A program made the translations under genes and the position numbers. Shown here piece after piece: positions 1 through 11,007 of a DNA stretch of 64,000 nucleotides (within the stretch, counting starts at the first letter, position 1; each line of letters opens with the position of its first letter). Source of the DNA: Centrapalus pauciflorus (lineage: Eukaryota > Streptophyta > Magnoliopsida > Asterales > Asteraceae); contig JAANYP010003732.1 of the NCBI GenBank assembly GCA_020465985.1, forward strand, positions 169,501 through 233,500. Reading direction: 5' to 3'. A model generated the notes under the pieces. It did no database searches. It was not told the origin of the DNA and was given only the letters and a program-made list of their open reading frames with translations.

Positions 1-1177
1 ACGCACGAAAATAAAGGTTTTACATTTATGCTAACGAGTTTTTATAACCTACACGTTGCAACGGTCTTTAATCATTATTATTTTAATTAAATTACGATAT
101 CAAATCTGAAACATGAAATCTTATCTAAGAAATTCTATAAATAAAGTTAAATAAGAAAAAAAACAACGTAAAGAAACATAACCTTAAAAATATGCATTGA
201 ATCAAATTGATGTATAACCTATTTAAAATGATAAACATGTAACTTTTTTATTTGTTTTATATCTAACTTCAACTTTGTAAATCCTGATGACATTAATCCC
301 TACCCAATAAAGCAATTGACAAATTCCAAACTACGTTCTAATTCTCATACTTGACATTTTTCATAATGTCTATGTATGGATGATACCATGTAATTCCTCT
401 TTCTTAAAGAAGTGCATACAGATGGGAATAACATAAATAAATTGGTAAGTTTTAACAGCAATAAGTCCATGCCTACTCGTATTCTTGGATTGCAAAGTTT
501 GAGATAAACCTAGTTACTTCGTCAATAACAACATTTGAAGTTAAATTACCCAGTCCCCACGCCCTCCCCCTTTTACCTCTTAAAACACACTATATTACGA
601 GTATAACATTAATCAATGTAATCTTCAAAAGTAGACATTTACAAAATGCACAAGAAAGACCATATACTTTGCGACTCAAATTTCGACAATACAGATGCAA
701 CAAAACCTAAAATCGCTCATACTTGTAACATGTAGCGAAGTATATGCCCCGAAATGACATTTTAGAAACTAATCTTCCCCTCTCAGCAAATATCATAATA
801 ATTATATCTGCTTGATTAAAAAGACATAATAAGCCAAAAGGGTTCTGTTGAATTTGATTGGTATTAAAAGAGCAGTACATCTAGCCAAATTAACATCACA
901 AATACTTATAAACAGACAATGCGTGAAATTACTAAACAGATGAACATGAGTTGTTGACCTTGAAAATCTTAAAATTAGATAGGAGAAAATACAGGTTGGA
1001 CATTGTGTAAGCAAAATGTAATTGAAACATTTCATCAAACACTTGATGTTCATGATATCAAGTAAAGAAAGATGGCAAAAAAATGTTGATTGTGTGGATA
1101 GCAATCATATTAACTATAATTGAAGTTAAATAAGATAAACTAAACATGACTAAACACTAAAACATGATGGTTCCGGT
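1..1177. other. AT-rich intergenic sequence, no gene seen
   Basis: I see no convincing coding region here. The 100-codon minus-strand reading frame at 802-1104 is of low complexity and matches no family I know. No tRNA-like or tandem structure was seen. The stretch ends at the hAT element that starts at 1178. Confidence 0.5.
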
Positions 1178-1843
1178 CAGTGGCGGACCCAGAAATTTTT
1201 TTTATGGGGGTCGGAATTTAATAGCTACGATAGTGTAAGTGTTGGAAAAAAGTGTAAATTTTTCAAAGAAAAAAAAATGCATTTTCCATGTTTTTGGACC
1301 AAATATCATTATATATAATTGTGAAATATATAATTAATATTTTGTGAGCTTGTATTCTCCTTGAAGAGAGGATTCCAACTATATAAAGAACGTCCACAAC
1401 GGAGCTAAGATGAATGAGATATCGTTGCTCAAAGATTGATGTTTGGAATGAATAAAACTCCTTTTAGTGGGAGAACTTGAGTCCCACATAGGAACGAAGA
1501 TGGAAACCAAAGTGGGTTTATAAGGAGAAGTGTTTAAAGCCATGACAAGATTGTTTGTGGTTTTACTCCAATGCCTACCCGCGCGCAGGGGGGTGCAAAT
1601 CTTGGACCCGGAAGGCTAAATAAAATCCACTGAACTCGTGTACGCCCAGCACCTGCGGACACGAATGCAGCTCCGAAAATCAGGGCTCGTGCTAGACAGT
1701 CTTTTTACTCTGAGTGAGAGCTGAGGGGTCGAACTTTAAAAATCATGGGGGTCAAATTTTTTTTAGCTAAATACGTAACTCGCAAAATCAAAAATTTATC
1801 GGGGTCGGTTGACCCCTATACCGTACCCTTGGGTCCGCCCCTG
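1178..1843. mobile_element. Non-autonomous hAT element with 8-bp target duplication
   Basis: The ends form a terminal inverted repeat: the left starts CAGTGGCGGACCCA and the right, reverse-complemented, starts CAGGGGCGGACCCA. The 8 bases on each side are identical (GTTCCGGT at 1170-1177 and 1844-1851), the target duplication length of hAT transposons. No transposase frame lies within its 666 bp, so it depends on an element elsewhere. A right end of the same type (CTCCGCCCCTG) recurs alone near 51530. Confidence 0.85.
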
Positions 1844-1851
1844 GTTCCGGT

Positions 1852-2745
1852 GCAACCCAATTGTACGTGATCCTTCTCTAGTGTGCTTCCTTCATGACTT
1901 TGTCAAATAAGTTAACCAAAGAAACTCTGAGAATCCCAAAACCTCAACCGAAGAAAGACTGAAAGTGGTTTGAAGAAAGCAAATAAGGTATGACGATTGA
2001 AGCATATGAACAATTAAAACCTGGAAGTGGTTTTCATAACCGACAAGCACATTGATTCTGGAACTTCTTTAGGTCGATGATGAATGATTGTGGAAGAACA
2101 ACAGGGAGGAGTTGATCGAACCTGATCGAACATGAAATTGGGTTTTATAACCGGTGAATGGTGAACAAAGAAATACAGGAATTGGACGATGAAACTTGAA
2201 GTAGAAGAATAGGAGAATCGTTAGCAGCAAGCAATGGGAGAAGGCAGGAGCGGTTGTGAAACAACCTGATTGGTGATGTACTTAAAAAAAACTGTAATAC
2301 AAGCATTATAAAGTAGTAATAGATTATTATTGATGTTGAGTTGTAATTTGTACAACGAATTTTATTTTTATTTTTACAAATCTATGTTCATTCATTTAAT
2401 GCAATTAATGTATCTCATTTTTTGGTATATATAACATTTCATTTTCAATAAAAAAAAAGTAATTATAAATTTTAATATGTTTAATATATTTTCAATTAAA
2501 TAACTAAAAATCTATTTAAACACGTACATATTATTTTACACTACATAAAGAAATTACAATGAGTTAATTATGTTAATAGTTAATATATAATTTAAAAAAA
2601 TATAAATACTTTTAAAATTCTTAATCTAAGTTAATTATTTAATGTTAACAATTCACACTACATGATACTATATTCTAATATTTTTATATTTAAACGAAAA
2701 TATGTAACATAAATTAATATATTACTTAAGTAACGAAACATATAA
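1852..2745. other. Intergenic stretch, possibly an old transcribed region on the minus strand
   Basis: Between about 1850 and 2280 the composition is less AT-rich than the surroundings, and the minus strand reads like a pyrimidine-rich leader. I could not find an open frame of meaningful length. From 2290 the sequence becomes very AT-rich, up to the fold-back element. Confidence 0.3.
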
Positions 2746-2754
2746 ATAAAAATA

Positions 2755-4239
2755 GGGAGAATTTCATTAATACCCCTCCAAAACTTCATAATATCATATA
2801 TACCCAACCTAAAATTGTAATATCATATATATCCCTCCAAAACATCATAATATCATATATACCCAATTTTAATTATTAATATCACATATATCCATCTTAA
2901 ACATCACTAATATCATATATACCCAAATTCATTAATTTAATTATTTTTAAAACATTTAAAACTCATAATTAATATTGCTTATTAATTAATGACCATTATA
3001 CCCTTACTCATTTCTTCATTCAACTACCAAACTTCAAAATATCATATTTATCCAACTTAAATTAAAATATCATATCATTTTTAATAATTTTATATAATTT
3101 ATTTTAGTAAACTTTACTAAATAAATTCTTCAAACTAAAAATAATTAATATTAAAAATAAATATAAAAAATTGTAACATGTTTTTGCTCGTTTTTAATCA
3201 AATCGTATCGTCTTATTATATTTTCTTATTTGTTTTTTTTCCTACAGTAATTTATATATACAATTAACTAAATACATATTATGTTCTTTCAACAATTAGT
3301 TTCATTGATAACTGGCGTTCCAAAATCTATACAGATCGGAAGGGGAAGATCTATACGAACATGGTATCCCAAAAAAATAATCAGTACATAACTAAAAATA
3401 AAATCAGATTATCACTTTGTATATCTTGAATACATGGTTTTTTGGTGGAATATCTAGAGTGGTTATGTACTTTACGTCTATATGATTTGCATAATGTTTT
3501 ATATTCGTGAGTCCTAATCATCATTGTAGGTTACAAATGTAAATCCATAAATCGTTTACTTGCTCTGTTCCATAATAAGCGTTCACCTTTATAATTTCTC
3601 CTACCCATGAAAATTGCAATGTTTTCCATTTGGGACGTTTCATAATACTTGTATAGTTTCAAGCTAAAGTAACCTTTTTGCCTCCATTATCTTGATTTAA
3701 ATAATTGTTGAAAGAATATAATATGTAATCAGTTAATTGTATATAGATTACTGTAAAAAAAACAAATAAGAAAATATAATAAGACGATACGATTTAATTA
3801 AAAATGAGCAAAAACATGATACAATTTTTTTATTTATTTTTAATGTTAATTTGTTTTAGCTTGAAGAATTTATTTAGTAAAGTTTACTAAAATAAATTAT
3901 ATAAAATTATTAAAAGTGATATAATATTTTAATTTAAGTTGGATAAATATGATATTTTGAAGTTTAGTAGTTGAATGAAGAAACGAGTAAGGGTATAATG
4001 GTCATTAATTAATAAGAAATATTAATTATGAGTTTTAAATGCTTTAAAAATAATTAAATTAATGAATTTGGGTATATATGATATTAGTGATGTTTAAGAG
4101 GGATATATGTGATATTAATAATTAAAATTGGGTATATATGATATTATGATGTTTAGGAGGGATATATATGATATTAAAATTTTAGGTTGGGTATATATGA
4201 TATTATGAAGTTTTGAAGGGGTATATATGAAATTCTCCC
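2755..4239. mobile_element. Fold-back Mutator-like element with ~540-bp inverted arms
   Basis: Positions 2755-3298 are repeated as a long imperfect inverted copy at 3702-4239. The element starts GGGAGAATTTCAT and ends with its reverse complement. It is flanked by a perfect 9-bp duplication, ATAAAAATA (2746-2754 and 4240-4248), as expected of Mutator-like elements. The outer arms contain several spaced copies of a motif around ATATCATATATACCC. The 400-bp centre holds no coding frame, but it includes a piece resembling a degenerate Stowaway-type MITE near 3565-3660. The right end lies 302 bp upstream of the GATL start codon, so it probably sits in or beside that promoter. Confidence 0.8.
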
Positions 4240-4248
4240 ATAAAAATA

Positions 4249-4541
4249 TATTAGGATTCATTCAAAATAAAAGTATATATACGTTGAATTAATCATTTTT
4301 GAAATATTAAAAAAAAAAAAAAAAGTTTAAACAATCTTTGTGGAAACCAACAAGTCATTGTTTGGTGATGGTTTACACTTCTCCCTAGTCATCCCATGTT
4401 TAGTTTAACTTCAATCCAATCAATCGGCAGTGACTTCCACGTGTTTATCAAATTACCATTTATACCCTTCATCTCAAATCTGCTGATTCCGCTCCTCCTT
4501 TACTTTAGCTACACACACCACACCAACAAACCCTGAAGCTC
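4249..4541 (+). promoter_or_regulatory. Putative promoter and leader of the GATL gene
   Basis: This is the only non-transposon sequence left upstream of the GATL start. It holds a long A tract at about 4308-4324, then a more balanced segment rich in CA and CT just before the ATG. I cannot point to a convincing TATA box. The boundary is an inference from the adjacent fold-back element. Confidence 0.35.
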
Positions 4542-5552
4542 ATGATTTCGAAAATCGCAGCACCACCAATGCCACCGACATTCCTCCTCCTCCTCCTTCT
4601 CCGTGTCATATCCGCCGCTGAAGTCCTACCGGAATTCCAGGAAGCACCAGCTTTTCGAAATGGGAAAGAATGCAATCACACTACAATCCACATAGCAATG
4701 ACCCTAGATTCCTCCTACCTCCGTGGCTCAATCGCCGGTGTCTTCTCCGTCGTCCAACACGCCACCTGCCCCGAAAACATCATCTTCCATTTCCTCACCA
4801 CACATCGCCTGGCCTCCACCCTCCGCCACATCATCACCACCACCTTCCCTTACCTTAACTTCCACCTCCACCACTTCAACACCCATCTCGTAAATAACAA
4901 AATCTCCACCTCCATCCGCCCCGCACTCGACCAACCTCTCAACTACGCCCGTATCTACCTCTCCCACCTCCTCCCCATCACCGTCCACCGCATCATCTAC
5001 TTTGACTCCGACATCATTGTCGTCGACGACGTCGTCAATCTATGGGAAATCAACCTTAATTCACACGTCCTTGGCGCACCCGAGTACTGCCACGCCAACT
5101 TCACCCACTACTTCACACCCAAATTCTGGTCAAACGCATACTTCTCCGGCGTCTTCAAACATCGTCATGCAATGCCTTGCTACTTCAACACCGGCGTAAT
5201 GGTGATTGATTTATTGAAATGGAGGAGGTATAAGATAACTGAAAAGCTCGAGAAATGGATGGAGATACAGAAGAAACATCGGATTTACGAACTGGGTTCT
5301 TTGCCTCCGTTCTTGCTTGTGTTCGCCGGAGACGTTGAGGGAGTGGAGCACCGGTGGAACCAACATGGGCTGGGCGGAGATAACGTGGAAGGGTTGTGCC
5401 GGGATCTGCACCTGGGACCGGTGAGTTTGCTTCATTGGAGTGGGAAAGGAAAGCCGTGGTTGAGGTTAGATTCGATGCGGCCGTGTCCATTGGATCAACT
5501 ATGGGCCCCATACGATCTCTTTAAACACAGGCCGTTGATTTCCGACAGCTGA
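4542..5552 (+). CDS. GATL-type galacturonosyltransferase-like protein (GT8 family)
   Basis: A single uninterrupted frame encodes 336 aa, close to the usual ~340-390 aa of GATL proteins, which are also normally intronless. Residues 13-25 form a hydrophobic signal or anchor, as expected for secretory-pathway (Golgi) entry. GT8 hallmarks are clear: the metal-binding D-S-D at 155-157 in [22 protein letters not shown] at 213-221, [11 protein letters not shown] at 251-261, [12 protein letters not shown] at 270-281, and the C-terminal HWSGKGKPW at 298-306. The GATL clade is linked to pectin and xylan synthesis in cell walls; the exact donor and acceptor cannot be read from sequence. The ATG at 4542 is the only start that keeps the signal segment. 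The first two-thirds of the CDS is markedly C-rich and the last third purine-rich. Confidence 0.93.
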   Translation: MISKIAAPPMPPTFLLLLLLRVISAAEVLPEFQEAPAFRNGKECNHTTIHIAMTLDSSYLRGSIAGVFSVVQHATCPENIIFHFLTTHRLASTLRHIITTTFPYLNFHLHHFNTHLVNNKISTSIRPALDQPLNYARIYLSHLLPITVHRIIYFDSDIIVVDDVVNLWEINLNSHVLGAPEYCHANFTHYFTPKFWSNAYFSGVFKHRHAMPCYFNTGVMVIDLLKWRRYKITEKLEKWMEIQKKHRIYELGSLPPFLLVFAGDVEGVEHRWNQHGLGGDNVEGLCRDLHLGPVSLLHWSGKGKPWLRLDSMRPCPLDQLWAPYDLFKHRPLISDS

Positions 5553-7071
5553 CATAAAACCTGGTGCTTCATTCAAAGGACGAAAGTACTGTAATAATTA
5601 ATGAAGGAGGATAAAAATTAAAAAGTGAAAAAGTGACGTGTGATGGTAATTGCCGGATTTCATGGAGATTTTGTGACAGTGGGTTGGGTGTGTATAGTTA
5701 GTTATATTGTTATTTAATTATTATCACACTTTCTGTTTACTAAACAGTGAATATTTGAATACTGCTACTTTTTAATTTATTTGGTTATTTAACCGCAGAT
5801 TCTTCCTCTTTTGAATATTCATTGATTTAAAAATAAGTTTAGAATATTGACCATAAAAAAAATGTATTTATTCTGACATTTGGATTTTTATGTGAGGGAA
5901 TCTGAAACTAGAAATAGGCTGTGTTTGAAACATAATTATTTAAGGAGTACAAAATAGATTCTAAAATAATGTATTTAATTTTTTTTATCAGCAGCTTATC
6001 TGTTATAAATGAAAAAAATAAAATATAAAAAACAAAAGTTTATTCAAACACCATCATTCACATTTTCTGTTAATAGAAAACAAAACCTCCTTTGCTGTGT
6101 AATCCTAAAAAGAATGGCCTCCTTCCTTGGAAAGAGCATAGCGACGAAGAATGCGTTTGAGGAAATAATGTGTGATTCATGTTAGCAAATATGGTAACAT
6201 AATATGTATAATGCTGCTGCACAATGCTATTGTCTCACAGTGAAGACGTTGCACGTTACTTCTGAAAATGTATATATAGAAAGAATTCAAATTGTAAAAC
6301 AATAAATTATTCTAAGTTTGTTGAGAAAATTATTAATCTTTAACAATATGGTAAAAAAATTACCAATTACATTCGACATACTTTCAGAATTCTTGTAGTC
6401 AACTATGTGGAAGGGCAAACTATATTGCAAATTAACAAATTGAAGAACCAAATTATACCACAACAATTATTATTTAGGTTTGAAAGTTCTATCCAACATT
6501 GATTATATGTTGTTGTGGTGTTTAAGTATTCATATTGGCTTTATAGTTTATATGATGGCGGTGTACACACTCAACAATGATTGCAATGATGGTGCTTATA
6601 ATCTTTTTAGTTTTTGTCCCAGCTATGGAAATATGTTAATCGACTTAACCCATGAAACAACTTAGTAGGGATGAGTTCAGTTTCGGAACTGGACCGAACC
6701 CCAAAACCAAAATTGCCAAAATGTTAGAGTCAAGAACCAGACCGACGCTAATCGGTTCTAGTTTTTCGGTTCCATACCTGAATGATCCGAAAATATTATA
6801 AAATTATAAGTTTTGTCAACATTTCTCAAACATAAATATCATATACTTTTCAAAAACCAAAACAAAAACAACTCTAACATCAATTAACATATTTTCCTTT
6901 ATCTTTCTTGTATTTCTTCTTGTATTGCATCTTTTATGTCTATATAGAATAAAAAACGATGGTTAGTATCTAATCATTTTAATTTATGGTTTGTAACAAA
7001 TCAAATAAGAAATATTATGAAAATTGACAGTTTTTAACCAACGCTATGTATCATCTTTTAAGATGTTGTCA
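5553..7071. other. 3' flank of GATL and AT-rich intergenic sequence
   Basis: The first few hundred bases probably include the GATL 3' UTR. Around 6665-6790 there is a fragment (starting TAGGGATGAGTTCAG) resembling the end of a hAT-type repeat built on GGTTC/GAACC words. The 61-codon frame at 6480-6665 opens with TTG and looks like chance. No other gene was seen. Confidence 0.4.
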
Positions 7072-7079
7072 ATGTCATC

Positions 7080-7718
7080 TAGGCATGACAAAAAATCCCA
7101 TCCCCGACGGGGAACCAGTAACTCGACCTCGATATGACCGGAGATGGGGATGGGGAATCTCCGATTTAAAATAATGGGGATGAGGCGGGGATGGGAGACA
7201 CTTTAGTCCCCAACCTCGAACCCGAGCCCAATTATAAATTATGTTTTAATATAAATTATTATATATATATATATATATATATATTTAACTTTACAATATA
7301 AATTATTCATTACATTTTATATAATATATTAAATATCATTGTATATGACTTTTCTATAGTTTAAAATACTATTGTTATTTTTCATTTTATTGGTTTTATA
7401 AATGTGTTGCATCTATTTCTTTGTTTTAGTTTTTATTATAATCTATACGTTATATATGTAAATATCTCAAATATGTTTGAATTAATTTTATTTAATGTTT
7501 ATATACATATATTTTCTACTAAATTACAATTTATAGTTTAGACTTAAATAATCTTTAGGAACTTGAAAAACCCGATTCCCCGACAGGGGATTCCCGATCC
7601 TCGATTGGGACGGGGATGGGAATAGAAACTCATTTCCCAACGGGGATGGGGGAGAAGATTATGAAGCGGGGATGGGGATGAGAACTGAGATCCCCGCCCC
7701 GCCCCATTGTCATCCCTA
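7080..7718. mobile_element. Non-autonomous hAT element with 8-bp target duplication
   Basis: The left end TAGGCATGACAA and the right end, reverse-complemented, TAGGGATGACAA form a terminal inverted repeat. Both are flanked by ATGTCATC (7072-7079 and 7719-7726). The subterminal regions are rich in GGGGATGGGGA-type words on both sides, and the centre is AT-rich with a TA run at about 7259-7284. No transposase is encoded in 639 bp. Confidence 0.82.
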
Positions 7719-7726
7719 ATGTCATC

Positions 7727-8238
7727 TATAATTGGTTTAAACAAAATAGTCAAGACTAGAATATGATAATTACACTCTAGAAAGTATTGCAATCCATCAA
7801 GCTATCAACATATTTCAATAAAAATAATAAACATAACTCAAGTGTATTCCATGGCCATAGACATTTTAAATTCATGGTCTAGCAAAGATTGAAGAAAATA
7901 GATAATCTATGACTATAGAACTTCATATCCATGACCAATATTTTTTTTTAGGTAAACCGCAATTGAAAAAAGTAAATAATCAATGGGTATGGAAACTTTT
8001 TAAATCCATAAAGTTATAGAGTTTCACAACCACATAATCCATCTTTATAAATCAAGACTAGAAGTTATGATGAAAAAAAATAATCAAGATTAGAATTTGA
8101 TAATCAGGACTAGAACATTATGAACATATAACAATTACTTGTTTAAGTATATTTCCATAAGGGAAGAAACCTAATTTTCTATCAATGGCTTAGAAAAATC
8201 TTGTTGGTTTTGAGTAATCTTGACAAATACTTGTTTGA
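7727..8238. other. AT-rich intergenic sequence
   Basis: No coding signal, RNA gene or repeat end was recognised. The stretch lies between the hAT element and the large fold-back element. Confidence 0.4.
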
Positions 8239-8846
8239 GTAAAGGACAATTTTGGTCCTTGTGGTTTGATGGTTTACTCGGATTCAGTCCTTTAACCATA
8301 ATAAGGTCAAATTTCATCCCTATTTTGCTAATTTTGTGCTCTTTTAGTCCCTCGTCCGTTAAACTTAACGACACAACCGTTAAATTTGTAAAAATAACAT
8401 TTTTACCCTTTTATTGAGACGTTTTTAGTCCCTATGGTTTTATTATTTACCCATTTATAGTCCAACATTTATTTTATTTTATTTTATCTTTATAATACTC
8501 TTATATTATTTATAGATATACTTAATTCATTATAAACACACTTATTTTATTTATAAATATAGTTATGTTTTAATATTTTATTTACATTTACTATTGTTCG
8601 TATTTTATTTAAAATTTAACTTTTATTTTAATTTAAATATATATTTCTTTACTAATTTATTTAAAGTTCATCTTCTTTATTAATTTTAATTTTTATAATA
8701 TTATTGTTGACATTTATATAGGTAATTTTGTTAGTTGTGTTTAAGTAAATATAATATCGTCGATATTTTTCCTTTCCAAAGTCACTATTTCTTCAAGTAT
8801 CTTCCAACCTATCAATTATCAACACATAAATTATATTATATGTGTT

Positions 8847-8906
<60 letters not shown>

Positions 8907-9172
8907 ATTAAGACTCTAAGGGCATGAAATCACGCAAATTCGAACACTCTAAGTGCATGAAATCACGCACCACATATATGCAAAATTATGTAAGTGTGCG
9001 TTCACATCATTTTTTAGGAGCTAGAAGATGTGAATGTATGTGAAATTTACATATAATCTTCATAATGTTAATTAAAACATGTTTATGAAATAAAAAATTA
9101 AAAAAAAAGTTTTTTAAAGGTGGTAGCTTCTGGTGCGCTGTATAAGTAGTGGTACTCCCTCGAACCATATTC

Positions 9173-9227
<55 letters not shown>

Positions 9228-9879
9228 AATATTTTCAAGTATCTTCCAATGTCATTATTTCTTCAAGTATATTCACATATGCATATAATTTATGTGTCGA
9301 TAATTGATTAGGTTGGAAAATATTTGAAGAAAAAGTGACTTTGGAGAGAAAAAATATCGACGATATTATATCTACTTAAACAAAACTAACAAAATTACAT
9401 ATATAAATGTCAACAATAATATTATAAAAATTAAAATTAATAAAGAAGATGAACTTTAAATAAATTAGTAAAGCAAATATATAATTTTAATTAAAATAAA
9501 AGTTAAATTTTAAATAAAATACGAAGAATAGTAAATGTAAATAAAATATGAAAATATAAGTATATTTATAAATAAAATAAGTGTGTTTATAATAAATTAA
9601 GTATATCTATAAATAATATAATTATAAAGATAAAATAAAATAAAATAAATGTTGGACTATAATTGGGTAAATAATAAAACCACAGGGACTAAAAGCGTCT
9701 CAATGAAAAGGGTAAAAATGTCATTCTTACAAATTTAACGGTTGTGTCGTTAAGTTTAACGGACGAGGGACTAAAAGGGCACAAAATTAGCAAAATAGGG
9801 ATGAAATTTGACCTTAATATGGTTAAGGGACTGAATCCGGGTAAACCATCAAACCACAAGGACCAAAAATGTCCTTTAC
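8239..9879. mobile_element. Long fold-back element (~600-bp arms) with nested insertion
   Basis: The sequence from 8239 (GTAAAGGACA...) to about 8840 recurs inverted between about 9240 and 9879, making arms of roughly 600 bp. The short frames at 8171-8374 (-) and 9744-10001 (+) give nearly the same peptide only because they lie in opposite arms. The flanks (TTGTTTGA left, TTGTTTAT right) are only partly alike, so the target duplication is uncertain. The loop holds TA runs and a truncated copy of another MITE (8908-9172). No transposase is present; a Mutator-like origin is likely but unproven. Confidence 0.7.
8908..9172 (-). mobile_element. Truncated (TA)n-flanked MITE nested in the fold-back loop
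   Basis: Reverse-complemented, the right end reads GAATATGGTTCGAGGGAGTA and matches the left end of the complete element at 38099-38483; much of the interior also matches. The opposite terminus is missing. TA runs flank it at about 8849-8902 and 9173-9225; the second also contains a TG run. So one transposon family has inserted in a TA tract inside another. Confidence 0.65.
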
Positions 9880-10011
9880 TTGTTTATTTGAATGATTTGA
9901 TGAAGCGTAGATTTGATGAAGCAGTAAACAGGGGTTTACGGTTTCAATGGGTGAGGACCGAGTTATCCTATTTGATGGATGCAACAAAGATTTCCTATTA
10001 ATTTTATATAA

Positions 10012-10380
10012 TCTATCTATTCTATTATATGAGTAACTAGATGCCACATGACATCTACATAGAGCGCCAATTGGCTTAACATGGGATTGCCACGTGACCC
10101 TAACAATTTCCTATTAATTTGCTTCTAAAATTTATTTTTTCCAATCTATCGATAATAAATAATTTAAATAATATCTAATCAAATCTAATTTTATCTAATA
10201 TAAAACTCAAATTTGAATTTGAATGATAACTTTTCTATTTATATATTTCTATTTATATCTATTGTATTATATAAACAGATATTATAAATTTGATAAATAA
10301 TATTTAAAAATTATCCTACAAGATTAATGAAATTAAATTTTTAAATGTATACCCATATTATACATGGATTTATAAACTAG
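10012..10380 (+). mobile_element. Small non-autonomous Helitron
   Basis: The 3' end reads ...TTATAAACTAG followed by T, with a weak hairpin (CCCATATTATACATGG) about 11 bases before CTAG. The 5' end begins with a TC-rich run after an A (TCTATCTATTCTATTATAT). Terminal TC and CTAG with insertion between A and T are the Helitron signature. A CACGTG-containing segment lies inside. The exact 5' base is ambiguous by a few nucleotides. It ends about 630 bp upstream of the STN7 start codon. Confidence 0.55.
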
Positions 10381-11007
10381 TATAGTTATAAAGCAAACAA
10401 AAATTTATTCTTGAAAACCGAATTATCCAAAACTTAAACTGTTTTCGTTTTTCTGTCAATTTAAATGCTATGTTAAAAACTGAAGTAATCAAACCGAGTA
10501 AAGCAAAAATCAAATCAATGGTTTGAATAACACCCTCAGATCTTATCGAACTCGGCCTGCCAAGCGAAACATCATCCAAAGATTTTTATTTTTTGGATTT
10601 ACAACGTTGTCAAAGAAAAGATAAAGCCATGTCAAATTCTTGGATTATTGAGGATTTGAGGCAAAAATATATTAAGAGGATGCCTACGTGGCTACATGTA
10701 AAGATAAACACGTAGTCGTAGATAATTTGAAGTATTAAGGCTGAGCTTGAATCGCCTGGCCCAACACGCGACAGCCGATCGATAGTAACTCCACATATCA
10801 TTTGTGGTGGTTATTATCCACACTCTATCTTATTCCTTCTTCTCCACTAATAATACCTGAAAATTCCCCCAAAAACACTAATTTGGTTCATCCATCTCCC
10901 CCAACCTTAATCATGTGCGTTGCAGAACAACAGTTTCAATCAAGATCCAGCTGAAAACGGAGTAAGAATATATAAATGTAAATACGTACGTACAATTGGC
11001 AACTGAT
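10381..11007 (+). promoter_or_regulatory. Upstream region and probable 5' UTR of STN7
   Basis: This interval separates the Helitron from the kinase gene and should hold its promoter. I see no clear TATA box. The segment from about 10800 to 11000 has the mixed composition of a leader. Light or redox control is known for STN7 in model plants, but no specific element is identified here. Confidence 0.4.

Noticed and set aside
4728..4988. Val/Gly/Glu-rich frame antisense to GATL
   Set aside because: Mirror image of the C-rich codons of the GATL frame.
7080..7718. Possible telomere-like or satellite repeat because of GGGGATGGGG words
   Set aside because: The words are inverted at the two ends of one element with an 8-bp duplication; it is a hAT element.
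8171..10001. Two similar short proteins at 8171-8374 (-) and 9744-10001 (+) as a gene pair
   Set aside because: The likeness comes from the inverted arms of one fold-back element.
10996..11007. Earlier start for STN7 at 10996
   Set aside because: The codon at 10996 is TTG. The first ATG in this frame is 11008, and it gives a normal transit-peptide N-terminus.
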